A stretch of 55,922 nucleotides of DNA from assembly GCF_000301075.1 (NCBI RefSeq), contig NZ_JH932293.1, positions 1,803,703 through 1,859,624 on the forward strand, read 5' to 3'. Positions 44,061 through 53,563 of this stretch are shown here, piece after piece (the stretch's first letter is position 1; the number at the start of each line of letters is the position of its first letter). Origin of the DNA: Bergeyella zoohelcum ATCC 43767 (lineage in GTDB: Bacteria > Bacteroidota > Bacteroidia > Flavobacteriales > Weeksellaceae). A model generated the notes under the pieces. The model ran no database searches and was not told the DNA's origin. It saw only the letters and a list, made by a program, of their open reading frames with translations. Position numbers and translations under genes: made by a program.

Positions 44061-46877
44061 ATGTCAGCAAAAGATAAAAAATTATACCTCATTGATGCTT
44101 ATGCCATGATTTTCCGTGGCTACTATGCACTCATCAGAAATCCTAGGCTCACCTCAAAAGGATTAGACACTTCTGCCATTTTTGGGTTCACCAACTCTCT
44201 CATAGAACTTATCCGAAAAGAGAGACCTACCCATTTAGCAGTGGTTTTTGATGTAGGCAAAGAAAATGTACGCACCGCAGATTTTGCTGAATACAAAGCC
44301 AATAGAAGCGAAACGCCCGAAGCCATCAAAATAGCAGTACCTTATATCCACCGAATTTTAGATGCAATGGGCATTCCGAATCTTGGAAAGGAAGGCTATG
44401 AAGCAGATGATGTCATCGCTACTATCGCGAATAAGGCTGCAGACAAGGGATACCAAGTCTTTATGGTAACGCCTGATAAAGACTTTGGACAACTGGTAAC
44501 AGAAAATATCAAAATCTACAAACCGGGACTAAAAGGCGGTGATGCCGAAATCATTGGCGTACCCGAAATATTAGAAAAATACGAAATCCAACACCCTAAA
44601 CAGGTTATAGATTTCCTCGCTATGATGGGCGATGCTGTGGATAATATCCCAGGACTCCAAGGGGTAGGCGAAAAAACGGCAATTAAATTTCTCAAGGAAT
44701 TCGGAAGTATAGAAAACCTTTTAGCCAACACGCATCAGCTCAAAGGAAAGATGAAAGAAAAGGTGGAAGCATCTGCAGAAATGGGCATTTTATCTAAAAA
44801 ATTAGCCACTATCATTTGCGATGTTCCCATAGATTTTGACGAAGAAAATTATGACTTAGAACAGCCTAATTTAGATGAAATAAAACTGATTTTTGAAGAA
44901 TTAGAATTCAGAAGACTATACGAAAACCTTCTCCGAGCGTTCAGAGAAGAGGATACCAGTTCCACTGATGCCACTGGGGAGCAGAAATCCTCAGTACCAC
45001 AACAAGCCGTTCAGCTGGATCTTTTCGCTCAGTTTGAAAATCAAGAAACCTCCATCGCTACCACTAAAACTTCCATTAAGGAAGCGGATTACCTTTACCA
45101 ATGCATTGACAATGAAAAAGCACAACGCATTTTAGTACAAAATCTACTTGAGCAAAAAGCAGTATGTTTTGATACCGAAACCACTTCATTAGACGAAATG
45201 GAAGCCGAAATAGTAGGCATGAGCTTCAGTTATAAAAAAGGATTAGCGTACTATATTCCATTATCAGACAATAGAGAAGAAGCCCAAAAGACCATTGATA
45301 TTTTCAAACCGTTCTTTGAGGCAAAAACCGTTATGAAAATTGCCCATAATTTTAAATACGATTATAAAGTATTGAAAAACTATGGTGTACACTTTGACGG
45401 AGTTTTGTTCGATACCATGATTGCCCACTATCTTCTCAATCCTGATGGAAGACATGGAATGGACTACCTCTCAGAAATATATCTGAATTATATTCCTATT
45501 TCCATAGAAACGCTCATCGGTAAAAAAGGAAAAAACCAATTGTCATTCAGACAAGTAGATAGAGAGCACCAAACGCTCTACGCTGCTGAAGATGCTGATA
45601 TTACCTTCCAGCTTTATGAAATCTTCGGTCCTCAACTCCAAAAGGAAAACCTTGAAAATCTTTTCTTTCAAATAGAAATGCCTTTGATGAAAGTCCTTGC
45701 GGATATGGAAAGGGAGGGCATCGCCCTAGATGTCAATTGGCTCCTCCAAGAGAGCAAAGATTTAGAACAAGACCTGAAAAACATCGAACAAAAGATATTT
45801 ACACTTACCGACAATGCCTTTAATCTCAACTCTCCCAAACAGCTGGGGGAAGTGCTTTTTGACCAACTAAAACTTGACCCTAAAGCTAAAAAAACCAAGA
45901 CAGGACAGTATGCCACTTCGGAAGAGGTCTTGCAAAAATTGGCACACACCCACCCTATTATTCCCCTCATTTTGGAATACCGAACCTACCAAAAACTGAA
46001 ATCTACCTATGTAGATGCCTTGCCTACGCAGATTTCTAAAATAGACGGTAGAGTTCATACTTCATTTTCTCAAACTACGGCCGCCACGGGAAGATTAGCA
46101 TCTCTCAATCCTAACCTCCAAAATATCCCTATCCGTACGGAAAGAGGGCAACAAATTCGTGGAGCCTTCCGTGCAGAAAAAGGCAAAAAAATCATCTCTG
46201 CCGATTATTCTCAAATCGAGCTAAGGCTTATCGCTGAAATTTCTGGGGAGAAAAATATGATAGAAGCCTTCCAAAAAGGCGAAGACATCCACGCTTCTAC
46301 GGCCGCCAAACTCTTCAAAATACCGATTGATGAAGTGAATAAAACCCAGCGTTCCCAAGCTAAAACCGTAAATTTCGGAATTATTTATGGACAAGGTGCC
46401 TTCGCACTGGCAGAACAAACAGGACTCTCCAGAGCCGAAGCCAAACAAATGATAGACGCCTACTTCCAAACTTACCCTACTATGAAAGAATGGATGACCG
46501 CGCAGGTAAAAAAGGCGAGAGAATTAGGGTATGTAGAGACACTTCTGGGAAGAAAAAGGCACCTAAAAGACATTCAGTCTAATAATTTTGTGGTGAGAAG
46601 CCATGCCGAAAGAAATGCGGTGAATGCCCCTATCCAAGGAAGTGCCGCCGATATTATTAAAATAGCAATGATAGAAATCAGCAAAAAGCTGAAAGAAGAA
46701 AACCGAGCTACGAAAATGCTGCTTCAGGTACATGACGAGTTAATTTTTGAGGCACCAATAGAGGAAGTAGAAGCCGTAACGGCACTCATTACATCTTGTA
46801 TGGAAAATGCCGTAAAGACCACCGTACCGCTATTGGTAGAAGTAGGCGTAGGAGACCATTGGCTAGAAGCACACTAA
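44061..46877 (+). CDS. polA: DNA polymerase I
   Basis: The 938-aa protein has three modules. The 5' nuclease is residues 1-290 (LYLIDAYAMIFRGYYAL, YEADDVIATIA, MMGDAVDNIPG). The 3'-5' exonuclease is about 355-540 (VCFDTETTSLDEMEAEIVGM; acidic residues intact, so proofreading is likely). The polymerase is about 560-938 (DYSQIELRLIAEISGEKNM, SQAKTVNFGIIYGQG, QVHDELIFEAP). It fills gaps and removes RNA primers. Length is normal. Confidence 0.98.
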   Translation: MSAKDKKLYLIDAYAMIFRGYYALIRNPRLTSKGLDTSAIFGFTNSLIELIRKERPTHLAVVFDVGKENVRTADFAEYKANRSETPEAIKIAVPYIHRILDAMGIPNLGKEGYEADDVIATIANKAADKGYQVFMVTPDKDFGQLVTENIKIYKPGLKGGDAEIIGVPEILEKYEIQHPKQVIDFLAMMGDAVDNIPGLQGVGEKTAIKFLKEFGSIENLLANTHQLKGKMKEKVEASAEMGILSKKLATIICDVPIDFDEENYDLEQPNLDEIKLIFEELEFRRLYENLLRAFREEDTSSTDATGEQKSSVPQQAVQLDLFAQFENQETSIATTKTSIKEADYLYQCIDNEKAQRILVQNLLEQKAVCFDTETTSLDEMEAEIVGMSFSYKKGLAYYIPLSDNREEAQKTIDIFKPFFEAKTVMKIAHNFKYDYKVLKNYGVHFDGVLFDTMIAHYLLNPDGRHGMDYLSEIYLNYIPISIETLIGKKGKNQLSFRQVDREHQTLYAAEDADITFQLYEIFGPQLQKENLENLFFQIEMPLMKVLADMEREGIALDVNWLLQESKDLEQDLKNIEQKIFTLTDNAFNLNSPKQLGEVLFDQLKLDPKAKKTKTGQYATSEEVLQKLAHTHPIIPLILEYRTYQKLKSTYVDALPTQISKIDGRVHTSFSQTTAATGRLASLNPNLQNIPIRTERGQQIRGAFRAEKGKKIISADYSQIELRLIAEISGEKNMIEAFQKGEDIHASTAAKLFKIPIDEVNKTQRSQAKTVNFGIIYGQGAFALAEQTGLSRAEAKQMIDAYFQTYPTMKEWMTAQVKKARELGYVETLLGRKRHLKDIQSNNFVVRSHAERNAVNAPIQGSAADIIKIAMIEISKKLKEENRATKMLLQVHDELIFEAPIEEVEAVTALITSCMENAVKTTVPLLVEVGVGDHWLEAH

Positions 46878-46879
46878 AA

Positions 46880-46975
46880 CTTTTAACGGTGGACTACTAG
46901 CTTTTGACCATTAGCAGTTGGCTTTTGGTTTTTAGTTTTTAGCCTTTAGCCAATAGCAATTAGCTCTCTCACTTC
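46880..46975. repeat. Degenerate intergenic repeats, GGCTTTTAGC type
   Basis: Words such as CTAGCTTTTGAC, GGCTTTTGG, TTTTTAGC and CAATAGCAATTAGC recur. The tract resembles 10296-10366 and 47737-47790. No coding frame is present. Confidence 0.5.
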
Positions 46976-47030
46976 TCCTTATCTAAAATAAGCATACTTT
47001 GTAGCCTCCACGGGTTCTTTAGTTTACACA

Positions 47031-47287
47031 AATTTTCATCAGGAGGGAGCAAAATTTTCATCGGGACGCAGATTTTACTCGAACGGGAGGGAGCAAAATT
47101 TTCATCGGGACGCAGATTTTACTCGAACGGGAGGGAATAAAATTTTCATCAGGACGCAGATTTTATTCGAACGGGAGGGAGCAAAATTTTCATCAGGACG
47201 CAGATTTTATTCGAACGGGAGGAAGCAAAATTTTCATCAGACGCAGATTTTACTCGAACAGGAGGGAGTAAAATTTTCATCGGAACG
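47031..47287. repeat. Tandem array of a 44-bp unit, five full copies
   Basis: Full copies lie at 47051-47094, 47095-47138, 47139-47182, 47183-47226 and 47227-47269 (the last has one base less). A truncated copy precedes (47031-47050) and another follows (47270-47287). The unit carries AAAATTTTCATC, GACGCAGATTTTA and TCGAACGGGAGGGAGC. Copies differ at a few sites (GGG/AGG, ACTCG/ATTCG). There are no spacers, so it is not CRISPR. A 44-bp unit is not a multiple of three, so it does not encode a repeated peptide. It ends 10 nt before the promoter of an HU-like gene. Confidence 0.95.
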
Positions 47288-47297
47288 AAAAAATACT

Positions 47298-47305
47298 TAT
47301 ATTTG
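47298..47305 (+). promoter_or_regulatory. -7 box of the HU-HIG gene
   Basis: TATATTTG fits TAnnTTTG; the ATG follows 24 nt later. The -33 region would fall inside the last copy of the 44-bp array. Confidence 0.6.
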
Positions 47306-47329
47306 AAAATAAATAAAAAATAGAGCGTT

Positions 47330-47704
47330 ATGAAGTATAAATTGATTCAAAAAGGAAAGCCGGGAGACCCTGATGCCCCGAAGAAATGGTATGCTACCCC
47401 TATAAAAAGCGGAACTATTACCCAGAAAAATTTAGCCCAACAGATTTCGGGTCGTTCCTCTTTAACGAGTGGAGATGTGAACAATGTTATTCAGAACTTA
47501 TTAGAGTTACTGCCCCAAGAATTGATTAAAGGCAATAGCGTTCAGTTAGGTGATTTCGGCACCTTCCGCTTGTCTTTTTCCAGTGACGGAGTGGATACAG
47601 AAAAGGATTTTACCAAAGACAAAATTAAAGGCGTCAAAATCCTCTTTACACCGAGTAATGATTTTAAAAAGACACTCTCGGATATGAAGTTAGAAAAAGA
47701 ATAA
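47330..47704 (+). CDS. HU-like DNA-binding protein (HU-HIG type)
   Basis: The 124-aa protein begins MKYKLIQKGKPGDPDAPKKW, the N-terminal extension typical of the Bacteroidota HU-HIG domain, followed by an HU-like helical pair (QKNLAQQISGRSSLTSGDVN, LLELLPQEL) and beta-arm strands (SVQLGDFGTFRLSFSSDGVD, GVKILFTPSNDFKKTL). It lacks the proline-tipped arm sequence of canonical HU. The DNA role is inferred from the fold. It is monocistronic, preceded by the 44-bp array and followed by a terminator. Confidence 0.88.
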   Translation: MKYKLIQKGKPGDPDAPKKWYATPIKSGTITQKNLAQQISGRSSLTSGDVNNVIQNLLELLPQELIKGNSVQLGDFGTFRLSFSSDGVDTEKDFTKDKIKGVKILFTPSNDFKKTLSDMKLEKE

Positions 47705-47707
47705 GTT

Positions 47708-47735
47708 AAAGCCTCCTTTTTATAAGGGGGCTTTT
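47708..47735 (+). terminator. Terminator of the HU-HIG gene
   Basis: AAAGCCTCC (47708-47716) pairs with GGGGGCTTT (47726-47734), with one G-U pair, followed by T residues. Confidence 0.8.
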
Positions 47736-47736
47736 A

Positions 47737-47815
47737 GCTGTTGGCTTTCAGGGGTTAGCCGTTAGCTTTGGGCCATTGGCTTCATTACTGGTAATTGCTC
47801 ACTTCTAATTTCTAA
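47737..47815. repeat. Degenerate intergenic repeats
   Basis: GCTGTTGGCTTTCAGG, GTTAGCCGTTAGC and CACTTCTAATTTCTAAAAC belong to the same word families as 10296-10434 and 46880-46975. No gene is seen. Confidence 0.45.
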
Positions 47816-47895
47816 AACATTACGCATTCTTTTTCCATAAAAAATGCTTCGTTCTCCTAAAAAAATTGTAATTTAGGCGAAAATAAAAAACTACA

Positions 47896-49077
47896 ATGTC
47901 CTATTATCCATTAAACACTATTCCTGATTATTTCGGGATGGATGCTTTACTTACAGAAGAACATAAACTCATCCGCCAGTCTGTCCGTGAATGGGTAGAA
48001 AGTTTCGTAATGCCTAAGATAGATGATGCCGCTCAGCATCATAAAGACCTCCCAGGGCTGATGCAAGAGCTGGGAAGCATCGGTGCCTTAGGACCTTACA
48101 TTCCAGAAGAATATGGTGGTGCTGGTTTAGACCAAATTTCTTATGGCCTCATCATGCAAGAGCTAGAACGGGGAGACTCTGCTGTGCGTTCTGCCGCTTC
48201 AGTACAGAGTTCACTCGTGATGTTCCCTATTAACGAATTTGGCTCGGAGGAACAAAAGAAAAAATACTTACCACAGCTGGCAGCGGGTACTATGATAGGA
48301 GCCTTCGGGCTTACAGAACCCAACCATGGCTCAGACCCAGGCTCCATGGAAACGCATTACCAAGATAAAGGCGACCACTACCTACTGAATGGTGCCAAAA
48401 TGTGGATTACCAATGCTCCGCTTTGTGATATTGCCGTAGTTTGGGCAAAGGGAGAAGACGGAAAAGTGCGTGGGCTCATCGTTGAAAGAGGAATGGATGG
48501 CTTTACCACGCCAGAAACATTGAACAAATGGTCATTAAGAGCTTCCAAAACAGGAGAATTGGTATTCGATAATGTAAAGGTTCCTAAGGAAAATATGCTC
48601 CCCAACATAGAGGGGCTTAAAGGTCCGCTCTCCTGCCTGAATAGTGCCAGATACGGCATCTCTTGGGGGGTTATCGGAGCAGCAATTGACTGCTATTGCA
48701 CCGCAGTACAATACACCAAAGAGAGAAAACAATTCGGTAAACCAATTGCTTCCTATCAGCTACAGCAAAAGAAATTGGCGGAGTTCCTTACGGAAATCAC
48801 TAAGGCACAGTTACTTTGTCTTCAGCTAGGCAATCTCAAAAACGCACATACCGCTACCCCTGCACAGATTTCCATGGCGAAAAGAAATAATGTAAAAATG
48901 GCCATAGACATCGCAAGAGAATCAAGACAAATGCTGGGCGGAATGGGCATCATGGGCGAGTTCCCAATGATGAGACATGCGGCCAACTTAGAATCTGTAA
49001 TCACCTATGAGGGGACACATGATATTCATCTCCTCATCACGGGGCTAGACATCACAGGCATCAATGCCTTTTCTTAA
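47896..49077 (+). CDS. Acyl-CoA dehydrogenase, glutaryl-CoA dehydrogenase-like
   Basis: The 393-aa flavoprotein has the ACAD order: an N-terminal helical domain, a middle beta-domain (GAFGLTEPNHGSDPGSMETH, then KMWITNAPLCDIAVVW), and a C-terminal helical domain. The catalytic Glu is in SVITYEGTHDIH, the position used by glutaryl-CoA and medium/short-chain dehydrogenases. RQMLGGMGIMGEFPMMRH and the start DYFGMDALLTEEHKLIRQSV match glutaryl-CoA dehydrogenase. It would oxidise and decarboxylate glutaryl-CoA from lysine breakdown, with electrons to ETF. The substrate is a subfamily inference. Confidence 0.9.
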   Translation: MSYYPLNTIPDYFGMDALLTEEHKLIRQSVREWVESFVMPKIDDAAQHHKDLPGLMQELGSIGALGPYIPEEYGGAGLDQISYGLIMQELERGDSAVRSAASVQSSLVMFPINEFGSEEQKKKYLPQLAAGTMIGAFGLTEPNHGSDPGSMETHYQDKGDHYLLNGAKMWITNAPLCDIAVVWAKGEDGKVRGLIVERGMDGFTTPETLNKWSLRASKTGELVFDNVKVPKENMLPNIEGLKGPLSCLNSARYGISWGVIGAAIDCYCTAVQYTKERKQFGKPIASYQLQQKKLAEFLTEITKAQLLCLQLGNLKNAHTATPAQISMAKRNNVKMAIDIARESRQMLGGMGIMGEFPMMRHAANLESVITYEGTHDIHLLITGLDITGINAFS

Positions 49078-49088
49078 AAATTAACCCT

Positions 49089-49117
49089 AAAGCCTTCCCC
49101 AAAAAGAAGGCTTTTTT
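49089..49117 (+). terminator. Terminator after the acyl-CoA dehydrogenase
   Basis: AAAGCCTTC (49089-49097) pairs with GAAGGCTTT (49106-49114), followed by T residues. Confidence 0.9.
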
Positions 49118-49135
49118 ATTCAAACGCTATTATTT

Positions 49136-50302
49136 ATGCTCAATTTTGAACTTAAAAACCCTACAAAAATCATTTTCGGTAAGGATACCATCGCGAAACT
49201 TTCCGAAGAAATTCCTACCGATGCTAAAATCCTCATCCTCTACGGCGGTGGAAGCATCAAAAAAAACGGAGTTTATGAACAAGTCATCGAAGCTCTTAAA
49301 AATCATTCTTATTTAGAGTTTGGCGGTATCCCTGCCAATCCTGAATACGAAGTACTCATGGAGGCACTTAAAATCATTAAAAATGAAAACATCAATTATC
49401 TTCTGGCAGTAGGGGGAGGTTCTGTAATAGATGGAACCAAATTCCTCTCTGCAGCAGCCCACTATCAGGGAGAAGATGCTTGGGAAATTCTTACCAGACC
49501 TATCCGCACCATGGAGGGCGAAGGAATGCCTTTCGGTACAGTACTTACACTCCCCGCTACAGGCTCCGAAATGAACTCCGGCTATGTGATTTCCCGAAGA
49601 AGTACACAAGAAAAACGCTCTTCAGGTGGACCAGGGCTTTTCCCTCAATTCTCCATCTTAGACCCTAATGTGATACAATCTATCCCTAAACATCAATTGG
49701 CCAATGGAATAGCTGATGCTTACACCCATGTCTTAGAACAATACATGACTTATAAAACCTCTGCCGCCCTTCAAGAGAGATTTGCGGAATCTATCTTAGT
49801 TTCCTTGCAAGAGCTCGCTCCTCAGCTATTAGAAAATAATTTCGATTACGATACGGCAGCTAATTTTATGTGGTGCTGTACCATGGCACTCAATGGGCTT
49901 ATCCAAAAGGGCGTTCCTACCGACTGGGCAGTACATGCCATAGGACATGAACTTACCGCCAAATACGGTATAGACCATGCAAGAACGCTCGCTATTGTTG
50001 CCCCACCTTATTATACCTATTGCTTGGAAAGCAAAAAAGGCAAACTGGTACAGTACGGAAAAAGAGTCTGGGGAATCACGGAAGGGAATGATACCGAAAT
50101 TGCCCAATCGGCCATCCAACATTTGGAAAAGTTTTTCCAGAGTTTAGGCATTGATACTAGGTTATCTGCTTATACGGATGATTATCAAAACATCGGTAAA
50201 GAAACGGCTGAGATTTTTACTAAAAGAAACTGGTTAGGCCTTGGTGAACATAAAAAAATCACTCCGGAAGATGTACAGAAAGTATTAGAAATGACTTTTT
50301 AA
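49136..50302 (+). CDS. Iron-containing alcohol dehydrogenase, YqhD/BDH type
   Basis: The 388-aa group III dehydrogenase has the dinucleotide-binding AVGGGSVIDGTKFLSAAAH and the metal site: Asp and His in GIADAYTHVLEQYM, and His in HAIGHELTAKYGIDHARTLA. The N-terminus MLNFELKNPTKIIFGKDTI matches YqhD and butanol dehydrogenase, so NADPH-dependent reduction of aldehydes is expected. It stands alone between two terminators. Confidence 0.92.
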   Translation: MLNFELKNPTKIIFGKDTIAKLSEEIPTDAKILILYGGGSIKKNGVYEQVIEALKNHSYLEFGGIPANPEYEVLMEALKIIKNENINYLLAVGGGSVIDGTKFLSAAAHYQGEDAWEILTRPIRTMEGEGMPFGTVLTLPATGSEMNSGYVISRRSTQEKRSSGGPGLFPQFSILDPNVIQSIPKHQLANGIADAYTHVLEQYMTYKTSAALQERFAESILVSLQELAPQLLENNFDYDTAANFMWCCTMALNGLIQKGVPTDWAVHAIGHELTAKYGIDHARTLAIVAPPYYTYCLESKKGKLVQYGKRVWGITEGNDTEIAQSAIQHLEKFFQSLGIDTRLSAYTDDYQNIGKETAEIFTKRNWLGLGEHKKITPEDVQKVLEMTF

Positions 50303-50320
50303 TCACCTTTAAAAACAATT

Positions 50321-50358
50321 AAAAACCTTTTAAAACTCAGTTTTTAAGAGGTTTTTTT
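50321..50358 (+). terminator. Terminator after the alcohol dehydrogenase
   Basis: AACCTTTTAAAA (50324-50335) pairs with TTTTAAGAGGTT (50342-50353) with one G-U pair, followed by T residues. Confidence 0.8.
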
Positions 50359-50385
50359 GTAGGGAATATCTTATTCACCTTTCTT

Positions 50386-51009
50386 CTATTTTTCATTTCT
50401 GGCAATGGTAAGAAAATAATCTTCTATTCTCAACCACTCAAGGACGAAAGTATCATTCCACTCTTCATTAAACACTTGTCCAAAGCCTAATGGTTTAGAG
50501 TTCAACTGAAAAGGATGCACCCAATAATACTTCTTAAGCGACCATAATTTACTCGGATGAACCTTATAAAGGGCTTCTTTCATACTCCATATTGCGGTAA
50601 GAATTTCAGGTGAAAACTCCTCTCCTATCCATTTTTTTTCTTCCTCATGAAGAAATTTTTCTTTTACTCGAAGTATTTTATCCGAAATTTTCTCCAAATC
50701 CACTCCAATAGGCTCGTCGGAAATGGCTAAAACTGCATAAGGATAAGAATGGCTAATACTTATTTTTTTATCCGAATCAAGCAAATAAGGATTTCCATTT
50801 TCTTCGTACTGGATGATGGTATTGGGTAAAATTTGAGATAATAACTGACGAATCATTATCCTTTCCCACCTTTTTTTAGTAGGCATTTGTTCTATTTTTT
50901 GCTTTTCTTCCTTGGTTAAAATACACTCATAATCAAAGGAATCACACTCAGCATGTTTCCAAACAGAAATATGATAATCATCGGTATCAAAGGTTTTATA
51001 CAGTGGCAT
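50386..51009 (-). CDS. 4'-phosphopantetheinyl transferase (Sfp-type)
   Basis: The protein is 207 aa from MPLYKTFDTDDYHISVWKHA; a TTG at 51021 would add four residues. The core motifs are ISISHSYPYAVLAISDEPIG, then VDLEKI with the Mg-binding Asp, and WSMKEALYKVH with the catalytic Glu/Lys. It moves 4'-phosphopantetheine from CoA to carrier proteins. Size fits the Sfp class rather than the about 125-aa AcpS, so it could serve ACP or a secondary-metabolite carrier. It is divergent from ahcY and convergent with the alcohol dehydrogenase gene. Confidence 0.9.
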   Translation of the reverse strand: MPLYKTFDTDDYHISVWKHAECDSFDYECILTKEEKQKIEQMPTKKRWERIMIRQLLSQILPNTIIQYEENGNPYLLDSDKKISISHSYPYAVLAISDEPIGVDLEKISDKILRVKEKFLHEEEKKWIGEEFSPEILTAIWSMKEALYKVHPSKLWSLKKYYWVHPFQLNSKPLGFGQVFNEEWNDTFVLEWLRIEDYFLTIARNEK

Positions 51010-51032
51010 TTTGTCTCCCAAATTATAGTTCG

Positions 51033-51040
51033 TAAATTTG
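51033..51040 (+). promoter_or_regulatory. -7 box of ahcY
   Basis: TAAATTTG fits TAnnTTTG, 19 nt before the ATG. Confidence 0.55.
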
Positions 51041-51059
51041 CGAAAATATTTTTGAATTC

Positions 51060-52373
51060 ATGGAAACTAAAACGCAATATATCCCTTATAAAGTGAAGGA
51101 TATTTCCCTTGCAGAGTGGGGAAGAAAAGAGATAGAACTCGCAGAGGCAGAAATGCCAGGACTTATGGCTATTCGTGAGGAGTATGGACCATCTCAGCCG
51201 CTAAAAGGAGCCAGAATTGCAGGATGTCTTCACATGACCATCCAAACTGCGGTACTCATAGAAACTTTGGTTGTTTTAGGAGCTGAAGTAACTTGGTCTT
51301 CTTGTAATATTTTCTCTACCCAAGACCATGCAGCAGCGGCCATTGCAGCGGCAGGAATTCCAGTTTATGCCTGGAAAGGAATGAATGAGCAGGAGTTCGA
51401 TTGGTGTATTGAGCAAACGCTTTTCTTCGGCGAAGATAGAAAACCCCTGAATATGATTTTGGACGATGGAGGAGACCTTACCAATATGGTATTTGACCGC
51501 TACCCTGAACTGACCAAAGACATCAAAGGACTTTCTGAAGAAACGACCACAGGAGTACACAGACTCTACGAAAGAATGGCCAATGGCACACTTGTAATGC
51601 CAGCCATCAATGTGAATGACTCAGTAACGAAATCTAAATTTGATAATAAATACGGTTGCCGTGAGTCTGCAGTAGATGCCATCCGTAGAGCTACTGATGT
51701 GATGCTTGCAGGCAAGCGTGTGGTGGTTTGTGGATATGGTGATGTGGGTAAAGGTACGGCAGCATCTTTCCGTGGGGCAGGTTCCATTGTTACCGTTACG
51801 GAAATAGACCCTATCTGTGCTTTACAAGCAGCAATGGAGGGCTACGAAGTAAAAAAACTAGAAACTGTAGCGGAAAATGCCGATATTGTGATTACTACCA
51901 CAGGAAATTTCAATATCGTAAGAGCTGAACATTTTAAGAAGATGAAAGATAAAACCATCGTTTGCAACATTGGGCATTTCGATAATGAAATCGATATGAA
52001 GTGGCTCAATGAAAACTATGGTCATACCAAAACCGAAGTAAAACCACAGGTGGATATTTATAATATAGAAGGCAAGGATATTATCATCTTGGCAGAAGGC
52101 AGATTGGTAAATTTAGGCTGTGCTACAGGACATCCATCTTTTGTAATGAGTAATTCTTTCTCTAACCAAACTTTGGCTCAGATAGAGCTTTGGAATAATT
52201 CAGAAGCCTACGAAAATAAAGTATATATGCTTCCGAAAAAATTAGATGAAAAAGTAGCTGCTCTTCACTTGAAAAAAATTGGCGTAGAACTGGAAACGCT
52301 TTCTCCTGAACAAGCGAAATACATCGGTGTAGAGGTAGAAGGTCCTTTTAAACCAGAATATTACAGATACTAA
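51060..52373 (+). CDS. ahcY: Adenosylhomocysteinase
   Basis: The 437-aa NAD-dependent enzyme splits S-adenosylhomocysteine into adenosine and homocysteine in the methyl cycle. Substrate residues are in [20 protein letters not shown] and [17 protein letters not shown]; the NAD site is [20 protein letters not shown]; the C-terminus ends KPEYYRY, the family signature. Length matches bacterial forms that carry the about 40-residue insertion. It is monocistronic. Confidence 0.98.
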   Translation: METKTQYIPYKVKDISLAEWGRKEIELAEAEMPGLMAIREEYGPSQPLKGARIAGCLHMTIQTAVLIETLVVLGAEVTWSSCNIFSTQDHAAAAIAAAGIPVYAWKGMNEQEFDWCIEQTLFFGEDRKPLNMILDDGGDLTNMVFDRYPELTKDIKGLSEETTTGVHRLYERMANGTLVMPAINVNDSVTKSKFDNKYGCRESAVDAIRRATDVMLAGKRVVVCGYGDVGKGTAASFRGAGSIVTVTEIDPICALQAAMEGYEVKKLETVAENADIVITTTGNFNIVRAEHFKKMKDKTIVCNIGHFDNEIDMKWLNENYGHTKTEVKPQVDIYNIEGKDIIILAEGRLVNLGCATGHPSFVMSNSFSNQTLAQIELWNNSEAYENKVYMLPKKLDEKVAALHLKKIGVELETLSPEQAKYIGVEVEGPFKPEYYRY

Positions 52374-52396
52374 TCATGATAATTTCATCATAATTT

Positions 52397-52432
52397 AAAA
52401 CCCTTTCAGAGTATTTTCCGAAAGGGTTTTCT
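52397..52432. terminator. Bidirectional terminator between ahcY and galE
   Basis: AAAACCCTTTC (52397-52407) pairs perfectly with GAAAGGGTTTT (52420-52430). Confidence 0.85.
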
Positions 52433-52436
52433 TATT

Positions 52437-53456
52437 TTAAGCGTTTCTATCTTTTAAATATTCTTGCCATTTCCAAGCCGTCTTTAGGGATTCACTCAAT
52501 GCGGTTTTTGATTCCCAACCGAGTATTGCTTTGGCTCTATCGGCATTCGCATAGGCTATGGTGATATCTCCTGCTCTTCGGTCACAGAACTGATAAGGCA
52601 CTTTAACTCCATTGGCTTCCTCAAAGGACTGAACCACCTCTAGTACAGAGGAACCTTTGCCCGTACCTAAATTAAAAATTTCTATAAGGGAATGCTCATC
52701 AGATTGCATCAAATGATTCAATGCCTTTACATGAGCTTTCGCTAAATCTACCACAAAAATATAATCCCTAATGGCTGTACCATCTGGCGTAGGATAATCA
52801 TTCCCCCATATAGAGAGCTGTGTTCTAATTCCTGCCGCTGTCTGAAGCACATACGGAACCAAATTATTCGGTACACCGATAGGGAGCTCCCCAATAAGTG
52901 CAGAAGGATGGGCACCGATAGGATTAAAATACCGAAGTAATGCCACTTTTCTCTGATGAGCTGTAGCAAAATCCTTAAGTATTTCCTCTCCCATTTGCTT
53001 GGTTTTTCCGTAAGAAGATTCTGGCGTTTTCAGTGGCGTTTGTTCACTGATAGGCATTTCATCTGCCTGTCCGTAAACGGTACAAGACGAACTAAAAATG
53101 AAGTTACTGATGTTTCTTTCCTTCATTTCTTGTAATAAATTCAAAAGGGAAACGATATTATTTTCATAATAATCCAAAGGAATTATTTGACTTTCGCCCA
53201 CTGCTTTAGAAGCTGCAAAATGAATACACCCCTCTATGGTGTGTGCATCAAAAACTTGACTCAGTAGTTCTCTTTTTTTGAGGTCAAAAGGATAATGCAC
53301 AGGTCTTTTGCCTGTAATTTTCTCAATATTATCTAGAATAAACTTTTCAGAGTTAGACATATCATCTACGATGACTACTTCATAATGATTTTCTAAAAGT
53401 TCCACCACCGTATGCGAACCAATATAGCCTAAACCACCCGTTACTAATATCGCCAT
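52437..53456 (-). CDS. galE: UDP-glucose 4-epimerase
   Basis: The protein is 339 aa from MAILVTGGLGYIGSHTVVEL; an earlier in-frame start at 53510 reads through the terminator of the upstream gene and is rejected. It is an SDR with the NAD-binding GGLGYIGS, IHFAASKAVGES, SSSCTVYGQ and the catalytic YxxxK in SSYGKTKQMGEEI. It interconverts UDP-glucose and UDP-galactose for surface glycans. It lies convergent to ahcY. Confidence 0.95.
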   Translation of the reverse strand: MAILVTGGLGYIGSHTVVELLENHYEVVIVDDMSNSEKFILDNIEKITGKRPVHYPFDLKKRELLSQVFDAHTIEGCIHFAASKAVGESQIIPLDYYENNIVSLLNLLQEMKERNISNFIFSSSCTVYGQADEMPISEQTPLKTPESSYGKTKQMGEEILKDFATAHQRKVALLRYFNPIGAHPSALIGELPIGVPNNLVPYVLQTAAGIRTQLSIWGNDYPTPDGTAIRDYIFVVDLAKAHVKALNHLMQSDEHSLIEIFNLGTGKGSSVLEVVQSFEEANGVKVPYQFCDRRAGDITIAYANADRAKAILGWESKTALSESLKTAWKWQEYLKDRNA

Positions 53457-53493
53457 TTTATTTTTCTTAAAATTAATCCGAAAGGTATAAAAA

Positions 53494-53520
53494 AAAGAGA
53501 CACCATTCAAGTGTCTCTTT
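53494..53520 (-). terminator. Terminator of the S46 peptidase gene
   Basis: AAAGAGACAC (53494-53503) and GTGTCTCTTT (53511-53520) form a perfect 10-bp stem. On the minus strand more T residues follow (A tract 53489-53496 on plus). It isolates the peptidase gene from galE. Confidence 0.85.
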
Positions 53521-53563
53521 CATTGTATTGAAAAATAATATCATAATAGAAATATTCATCCTA

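Noticed and set aside
47031-47287. Possible CRISPR array
   Set aside because: The 44-bp units follow each other directly and are similar over their whole length. There are no unique spacers, and the unit does not match the repeat predicted from the tracrRNA.
47330-47704. Mobile-element origin for the HU-HIG gene
   Set aside because: No integrase, att-like repeats or tRNA edge nearby; the flanks are housekeeping genes with ordinary composition.
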